DNA of 64,000 bases. Origin: Liolophura sinensis (taxonomy: Eukaryota > Mollusca > Polyplacophora > Chitonida > Chitonidae). Below are positions 58,170-64,000 of the stretch, piece after piece. The notes under the pieces are model-generated. The model saw only the letters and a program-made list of their open reading frames with translations. It did not search any database and was not told where the DNA came from. A program made the position numbers and the translations under genes. The stretch lies in NCBI RefSeq assembly GCF_032854445.1, contig NC_088302.1, positions 12,269,338-12,333,337 on the forward strand. The letters run 5' to 3'. Within the stretch, counting starts at the first letter, position 1. Each line of letters begins with the position of its first letter.

Positions 58170-58560
58170 TCACTCAACGGCATTTTCACTTTCAGCATTT
58201 TCTGATAACACACTTGATGCATGCAGGATAATGCTGATTTCACGGCGTTTTGAAACGGACGGTTTGGTGACATAACTCCGTACAGTGGATTCATTGCGGT
58301 GGCCTGTCAAAGACATAACGTCCATCACAGAAACCCCACCATGAGTAAGAACTGTGGCTGTAGTAGCCCGGACGCAGTGATTCGTGTACCGGCGGCTAAG
58401 ATTTGCATCGCGGGAAGTATCAGAGATCATGGATCCGATCTTTTTTTAGACCCATTGGTTGATTGCCATACCATGGTTTGTGGTCAACTGGGACGTTTAG
58501 GAGAGGCCGCTGAAAGAAAAATTGGGAGGAAGAATTATCAGGTCCGTAAGTAAAAAAAAA
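58170..58560 (-). pseudogene. Tyrosine recombinase C-terminus, Crypton/DUF3504-like, frameshifted
   Basis: On the minus strand the reading gives KPWYGNQPMGL, then after a slip at the A-tract (58441-58450 region) MISDTSRDANLSRRYTNHC, VRATTATVLTHGGVSV and LTGHRNESTVRSYV. YTNHCxRAT and TGHRNxxxxxSY carry the His/Arg and catalytic Tyr positions of DUF3504-type recombinases as in Crypton-derived proteins. The fragment lacks the N-terminal half and needs a one-base slip, so it is inactive. Confidence 0.8.
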
Positions 58561-58617
58561 ATTTTTCGTGAAACCATTATTATCTCTTTTGTGTAGCATT
58601 CAAACGTCCCTATGGAC

Positions 58618-60560
58618 TTTAAATTATCTGTAACCTGATACTTTTCTTCGTTAAAATAAACGTTCGCTCCGACAGAAAAAATAGCCATTTTGTTTCTTTG
58701 TTTATATTTGTCGTCTGCTGTATTCAATGTAAACAACAACCTCTATCCACCCATAGAACTACAATAGACCCGTCCAGAAGTCAAACGCTTCTGTCTCGTG
58801 ATGGGGGGTATCTAACAACTCAAATAATGTGCACTTGGCATAGCGCCAAGCAGTGCGTTGTATGTAATAAAAAGGAATCGAAGGGTAATAGAATTGAGAG
58901 TAATTTTCCCCACATGATGATAGCAAGAGCTATTGGAAAGGTTTCCAGAAGCCTGATACCCCTGGAGATCTCTGTGTCATCCCATTCCTGTGGCCAAGCA
59001 CCACACATCCAATGTTCCGTGTAATAAGAGGCAAAAGTGTATAGCTGTAGGCTGTGATTTGATAACCAAAATCTCTCCAAGAAATATGAAGTATCATCAA
59101 AATTAAGAAAGGGAGTTTTGCCATATCTGTAAATCTTTACGCATTCCTGTGGTTACCCCTATGAAATGATGCTTCTTCTTGACATGCGATGTTGTATGTA
59201 GTAATCGTCTGCAGAATGGCCTATCCGGTTTTACAGCGCGACAGGCAAAATTAAGCGACCCAAGTAATGACTGGCGCTCCTTTGATAGGAGTTTGTTGCA
59301 ACAAAGGTAAGGCTGTATATCTGCACCGAACAGCGCGTTTGTTTTCAGGCAGCTTCATTTGATTGCACTCTGTATCTAATTCCAAGCCCCAAAACACTAA
59401 TTTTTTTGATGGCCCTTCAGTCTTTTCATGTGCTATTGGTATACCTAATGAATAACAAATCTGCGTAAAACTATCAAGTATATCTTGGCAAGTTACTTTT
59501 GATTCACCAATGAACAGGAAGTCATCCAGGTATTTTAGTACCCCTTTGTATTGACATACCTGTCTGACTTGGTGTGCTATAAACGTGCTGAATTTCTCAC
59601 AGGTGGCACAGGAACACCCCACTGGAAGGGTCTTATCATAAAAGAACTTACCTTGGAATGTAAACCCAAGCTGGTTATGTTATTTTTCTTGCGGGTGAAT
59701 CCGATTTGCTATACTCTTAGGTTAGGAAATGGGGGTGAGTTAAAGGGGCCTGCTATTCCATTTTGATTAATTTCTTTGTCTATTGTCTGTTTCGCTAAAT
59801 CAAGATTTTGCTTAACTGAAAGTAAATTTCTTTTATCTGTTGGAGCCCATATGCCATGATAATGTATTGGAAAACCAAACTTAAAACCATTCAACAAATA
59901 CTCAGCATCCTCGTTGCCTGGGCAATCCTTAAGCTGAATTTCCAACTCGTCCACTTTGACTGGTGTGAGAGCCAGCTCGAAAAGCTGCTTACCTGAGAGT
60001 GGGGTTTGATTATTACCATGGTTAACCTTTAAAACATTTTGGTTCTGGGTGGCCCATTACACCACAAAACTGACATGCATGTCGGTATCGACATTTGGCA
60101 ATGTTGCAATTACCCTCATTGTAGACCTATCAAACTTTAGAGTTATAAAGATTCCCGGCAGCTTTTTTTTGCAGCCTGTCTATCCTGGGTTTGCGACAAC
60201 ATTGCCATTATCCAATGTTCACCACCCCATGACGAAATAGGACTGTTAGCCATTCTCCACCTAAATTGTTTATCCTATTTTGTCCACACAAAATTACCAT
60301 GACGAGACGCTGTAGTGCTAATGGTGTTATTTTCAGCTTTTCTCTAGCTTTGGTTGGATGACGCTCAGTATAAACATCCATGTAAATGATGAATGCTGTG
60401 AGCCGTGTGTCAAGGTCTGGTATGGGTTTAGCAACCAGCTTAGGTTGCATAACGGCTTTTCTCTCGGATATACGAAAGTTTAGAGAAAAAGATGGCTCAA
60501 CCCTATCTTTGCTAGATTTCACAAATTATATGGCCAACTCAATGATTTGCGCTTTTCAAT
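58618..60560 (-). pseudogene. Degenerate DIRS-like retroelement: gag, reverse transcriptase, RNase H
   Basis: In minus-strand order there are four pieces. A gag-like frame (about 60522-60100) has PKLVAKPIPDLDTRLTAF and a zinc-knuckle-like CRYRHACQFCGVMGH at about 60070-60110. An RT N-terminal piece (59954-59695) ends FNSPPFPNLRV. The RT C-terminal part (about 59690-59290) has LKYLDDFLFIGES, GIPIAHEKTEGPSKKLVFWG and LDTECNQMKLP. An RNase H part (about 59080-58780) has WMCGAWPQEWDDTEISRG and ALAIIMWGKLLS. About 70-90 codons of RT are missing between the two RT pieces, and stops are present throughout. The EKTEGP-LVFWGLELDT style of RT points to DIRS rather than LTR or LINE elements. Confidence 0.82.
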
Positions 60561-61839
60561 TTTTTTTTTCGTGTTTTCTAGAATTTGTGAACTGAGGTGA
60601 ATCTGATATACTAAGTCGTGAGGCGGGCTCATACATTACCGCAGTGTCTCCCTCTTACCTGACTGTGGTCATCCTGCACTTCGGAGCTACGAACTCCATG
60701 TCTCCCCAAAACGCCTGAAATAAAATCAACGTTAGACACAAGTAGTAACACAGTTTGGAATGTTTAATGCAAATTTATCCTTTTTTAAAATTTCAGTATG
60801 TTCACTTGAGCCGGAAATGTTTTGTGGGCTTGCTAGGAACCACTACTGCTTACGTCGGTTTGGTAATTTTGGATACCAGTATTAACGTTCGGGTTACTTA
60901 TTGATCGCAGCCTGTTGACGTGGGCTGTAACATGGAACTTAACTCGAACGCATTGATGGCTTCAGTAAACGCGTAATTATCCGACACCACCACAGTACTC
61001 TTACCTGACGTACCAATATTTCCATTGTCAAATGACGAACTTGCTGGCTGGTGTTGCTCGAAGCCGGCCACGTTGTTCCCGACCAACCGGTACTGTTGTT
61101 GGCGACGCTATCGCAGATAAGTTTGTAAAGGAGATGGGATAACAACTAGTTCACCAAGGAGAACGGATGCCTGTCTCTGCGGCTGTTATGGATATGTCCA
61201 TGTGCATGATCTAGATCCACAATTTCATTGTGACCCAAGGGCACTTGATGTAGTGGCAAGTACAAGAGTCAATTAAAGTCGTATGTGTTGCAGTATTCGG
61301 TCGTCGGTTGTATGTCATTATGCTAAGCCCGCAGACCTAAACAGCGGCCTCTGTACGTTGACAGATGGTTGAGCTCACGTGTGACGCTTCCTGGCCGGAG
61401 GAGTTCGGGACATTGCTGGAAGACTAAATGCCCAACCATGTCCTTCTTCCTTAAGATGTAATAATGCTTGATACGCATGACGAAATATTTACATAACCGA
61501 CAAGTTGTGGTGCAACCCAGTGAGCTGGGGTCAAAAAGGGAGATCACTCTATTTTAAGTTACCTTTGTCAGGACAGAGTTGTCTCTCATTACAGCCTGGC
61601 TCAAGATAATAAGTGCTCAGCCTGGATATCACACACAAATATCACTTGTAACCATGCCCCAGATCTAGGTCAAACGATCACCCGGTTATAGTCAAGGTGG
61701 TAAAATCTAATCTCATTGCAAGCAAAATAAACACATATCAGTTAATATCAATACTTCCAATAATATCCACAATAATTTGAAAGGCGTGTACATAACTGTC
61801 TTCATGATTCCTGGAAACATTTTAGATATTAGATAAGAA
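60561..61839. other. Gene-free spacer
   Basis: No recognisable coding or repeat content on either strand. It may include the 5' end of the DIRS-like element. Confidence 0.5.
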
Positions 61840-62260
61840 TTAATCTGGGTTTCGTATTTGTAAATCAATTGATAATAGACATATAGTTGGATCTGTTATG
61901 CTTGATTTTAAAAAAGCCTTTGATATGGTAAACCATTCAATCATATTAAATAAGTTAAAAGTGTATAAGCTACATAACACAAAATGGAGATTCTTTAGGT
62001 CTCATTCCCAGAACAGAAAAGGTGTAATTAGTGTAGCAAGAATGGCTTCAGGGGAGATGACAATAGAAACAGGTGTTCCACAAGGCTCAATTCTGGGACC
62101 ACTACTTTTCATCATGTATATCAACGATTTTCCATAATATATTACATGTAATACTTTTCATGTTGAGAAGTTTGCTGATGACACAACTATCCATTGTAGT
62201 GCTAAAACCGTCACGGAAATTGAGACAGTTTTGAACGCAAGAGTGCTTGGAACAGATTAG
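61840..62260 (+). pseudogene. Non-LTR (LINE) reverse transcriptase fragment
   Basis: The open part (61898-62137) reads MLDFKKAFDMVNHSIILNKL, then IETGVPQGSILGPLLFIMYI and NDFP. After a stop the sequence continues in another frame with FADDTTIHCSAK at about 62165-62200. FKKAFD, GVPQGSILGPLLF and ADDT are RT motifs A, B and C of jockey/CR1/RTE-type LINEs. Endonuclease and the rest of the RT are gone. Confidence 0.88.
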
Positions 62261-62519
62261 AATATCTAATGAAAACAACAACGTCTCTTCCTTTTTTAAA
62301 ATTATTTCAACCAGTAAATTAATATATGTAGTGATGTGTTATTGACTGTTTTCTTGTTTTTAAAAAACGAAACTGTATATACTGTTAGTACTTGTTTAAT
62401 CTTCAGGTATCGTAATAGAGAGCCTCTGGGAAGAGCAAATTTTGACAGAGCTAGCCTACCCTCTTTAAATAAAGGTTTAATTCATTCAAATATGCCTTGA
62501 GCAAGGCATTTAACACTAA

Positions 62520-62565
62520 TCATCTATCAATCAGTCGATCAATCAATCAATTAATTAATCAATCA
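62520..62565 (+). repeat. (AATC)n-like simple repeat
   Basis: CAATCAATCAATTAATTAAT tract, as at the 3' end of some SINE or LINE tails. Confidence 0.7.
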
Positions 62566-62663
62566 GATATGAAGGCTGTGGCAACGCATATAGATTTACA
62601 GGTATAGAATTTTTCTTTGATTGGCAAGGGAGCACGCCAGCTCTTTTCAGTTCTTGGGGGAGG

Positions 62664-63030
62664 CGAATCAAGCAAATAAATAGATTGACTTGTAATTAAA
62701 TTTAAGAAGCCGAATGTATTGTTCAGATCTCCTTGGAAGACAATCAATCACGTGCTCACCCGTTGGAAACATTTTTATGACCAACCAGTTTTGTTAATAC
62801 TTGCAAACAGCACTAAGTGATTTACCTGGGTGAGTAAATATGGCTCAGAAGTCGCGACGGTGAAGTGGGAACTTAATGACTAAGGTCATCAAAACCCGCT
62901 GCATTGACAAATACCAGAGGTGAAAACAGAGATTTTAAGGTCATTACGATAAAAACCTGCTTTTGTTTGATATGATTTCGACACCACATCTCTCCATTCA
63001 CAATGCATGTTTCTTGCTTGAGTACACTCG
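62664..63030 (+). repeat. Dispersed repeat, copy B (partner 54507-54891)
   Basis: Same block order as 54507-54891 with numerous substitutions and a few indels. Confidence 0.75.
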
Positions 63031-63607
63031 GTTTTGACGGAAGCAAATGTAGATTACGAGAACAAAAGCGAGTTATATTGTTCACATCTCGTACGCTTTT
63101 AGGTGCTTTATTCGAGAGTATTTGCCAAAACCAAATCAAATCAGTCTACGGACAACGGAGCTACACACTCATGCAAAAACACAGTTATTAATCATCGGTG
63201 GGAGTTTTACGGTATAATCTGGATATATGACCTCAATTATTAGGAAATTTGAAAAGATAAAGGAAGTTTCATTCACACATCGTCAAACAGATATTTCTAT
63301 TTAAAGAAAACAGCGCATTTTGCAATACACTGTTTTCTAGTTACGCCATTATGGCAACAGACTGGCATGCAAGTGCAAAATCTCGTTGCCACTTTACTGC
63401 TACTTTCCTGTCTTATTATTGGTATTTAGATAAAACTAATGGTAGAATATCATTATGTTAGCAACATATGGCAACCAAATCCAACCAAGGGCATACCTCA
63501 GAAGATAATTCTAAGTTTTCGGTGCCCTCGATCAGTAAAACGGATGTTAAACAAACTAACAAAAAGGGGGGCTATTTACTGTGTTCATTAGTAGAATTAA
63601 GGTGACA

Positions 63608-63780
63608 ATGCAGCCGCTGTGAGTCCAACTCCTATTGGTTTCCTCTCCTGTCCTTCGTGGGAACGTCTGTCATCAACCTGGTGGTCGTAGGTTTTTACGG
63701 TTTCCGCCGTCGTATAAATAAAATATTCCTGAGTGCTACACCGATCAAAAAATCACCAATCAAATAAATAAGTAAATTTA
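63608..63780 (+). repeat. SINE body, diverged
   Basis: GCAGCCGCTGTGAGTCCAAC, GGGAACGTCTGTCATCAACC, AATATTCCTGAGTGCT and a CAAATAAATAAGTAAAT tail. Confidence 0.75.
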
Positions 63781-63835
63781 GGGGATAAGAATCGTATGGT
63801 AGCTGTCTTCACGAAGGCAGTAGTGTGCTGTCCAA

Positions 63836-63984
63836 CTTTTCTAAATATGAGCGTCATGTCCGACATTCGTATACCATTCGTAGTCTGTATAGGACGTTCC
63901 AAGTCGATAATCGCTAGATCCATTTCCAAAGCAACGTTTAACACTAGCTCCCAAAGAAATTATACAAACAGAAAATAAAGCCGG
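63836..63984 (-). repeat. Dispersed repeat, copy B (partner 49821-49982)
   Basis: Reverse complement of the 49821 element; its minus-strand frame reads EMDLAIIDLERPIQTTNG and MSDMTLIF. It also contains the GGTATACGAATGTCGGAC core of the 26-bp minisatellite at 40380. Confidence 0.7.
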
Positions 63985-64000
63985 CTTTCTTGGGTGTGTC

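Overview
The window looks like nuclear DNA of an invertebrate, most likely a lophotrochozoan and probably a mollusc. It is AT-rich, has spliced genes with GT-AG introns, and carries dozens of copies of a tRNA-headed SINE. Minisatellites are abundant, and there are decayed DIRS-type, non-LTR and DDE transposons. No bacterial-type operons, rRNA or CRISPR are present. The species assignment is inference from repeat style and protein families.

Region 1 (1-35.2 kb, + strand) holds the 3' part of one large gene for a secreted ADAMTS-like extracellular-matrix protein. Ten coding exons (11836-34814) join in frame to 914 codons plus a stop. They encode an ADAMTS spacer domain, a long basic low-complexity linker, six thrombospondin type-1 repeats and a C-terminal PLAC domain, the layout of the THSD4/ADAMTSL4 branch. 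The N-terminal exons (signal peptide, first TSP1, Cys-rich part) were not found in the first 11.8 kb, which reads as intron or upstream sequence. The introns are packed with repeats. These include a 2.9 kb minisatellite field (27.9-30.8 kb) in three layers derived from one ~34-bp monomer, and a frameshifted pogo/jerky-type transposase relic (25.4-26.1 kb).

Region 2 (38.4-47.3 kb, + strand) is a small cluster of secreted cysteine-rich peptide genes. Two mature-domain exons (44485-44811 and 46915-47241) each encode 108 residues with ten cysteines at identical spacing, in a prokineticin/astakine/Dickkopf-like (colipase-fold) pattern. Three signal-peptide exons lie upstream (38396, 42081, 46086). 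The first has no mature exon of its own before the next copy, so it is either an alternative first exon or a broken third paralogue. This is the most interesting coding content of the window.

Region 3 (47.3-64 kb) has no gene I can support. It holds SINE copies, two minisatellites (52 bp and 49 bp units), two pairs of dispersed repeats, a degenerate DIRS-like retroelement on the minus strand (gag with zinc knuckle, RT, RNase H) abutting a Crypton/DUF3504-type tyrosine recombinase relic (58.2-60.6 kb), and a non-LTR reverse transcriptase fragment (61.8-62.3 kb).
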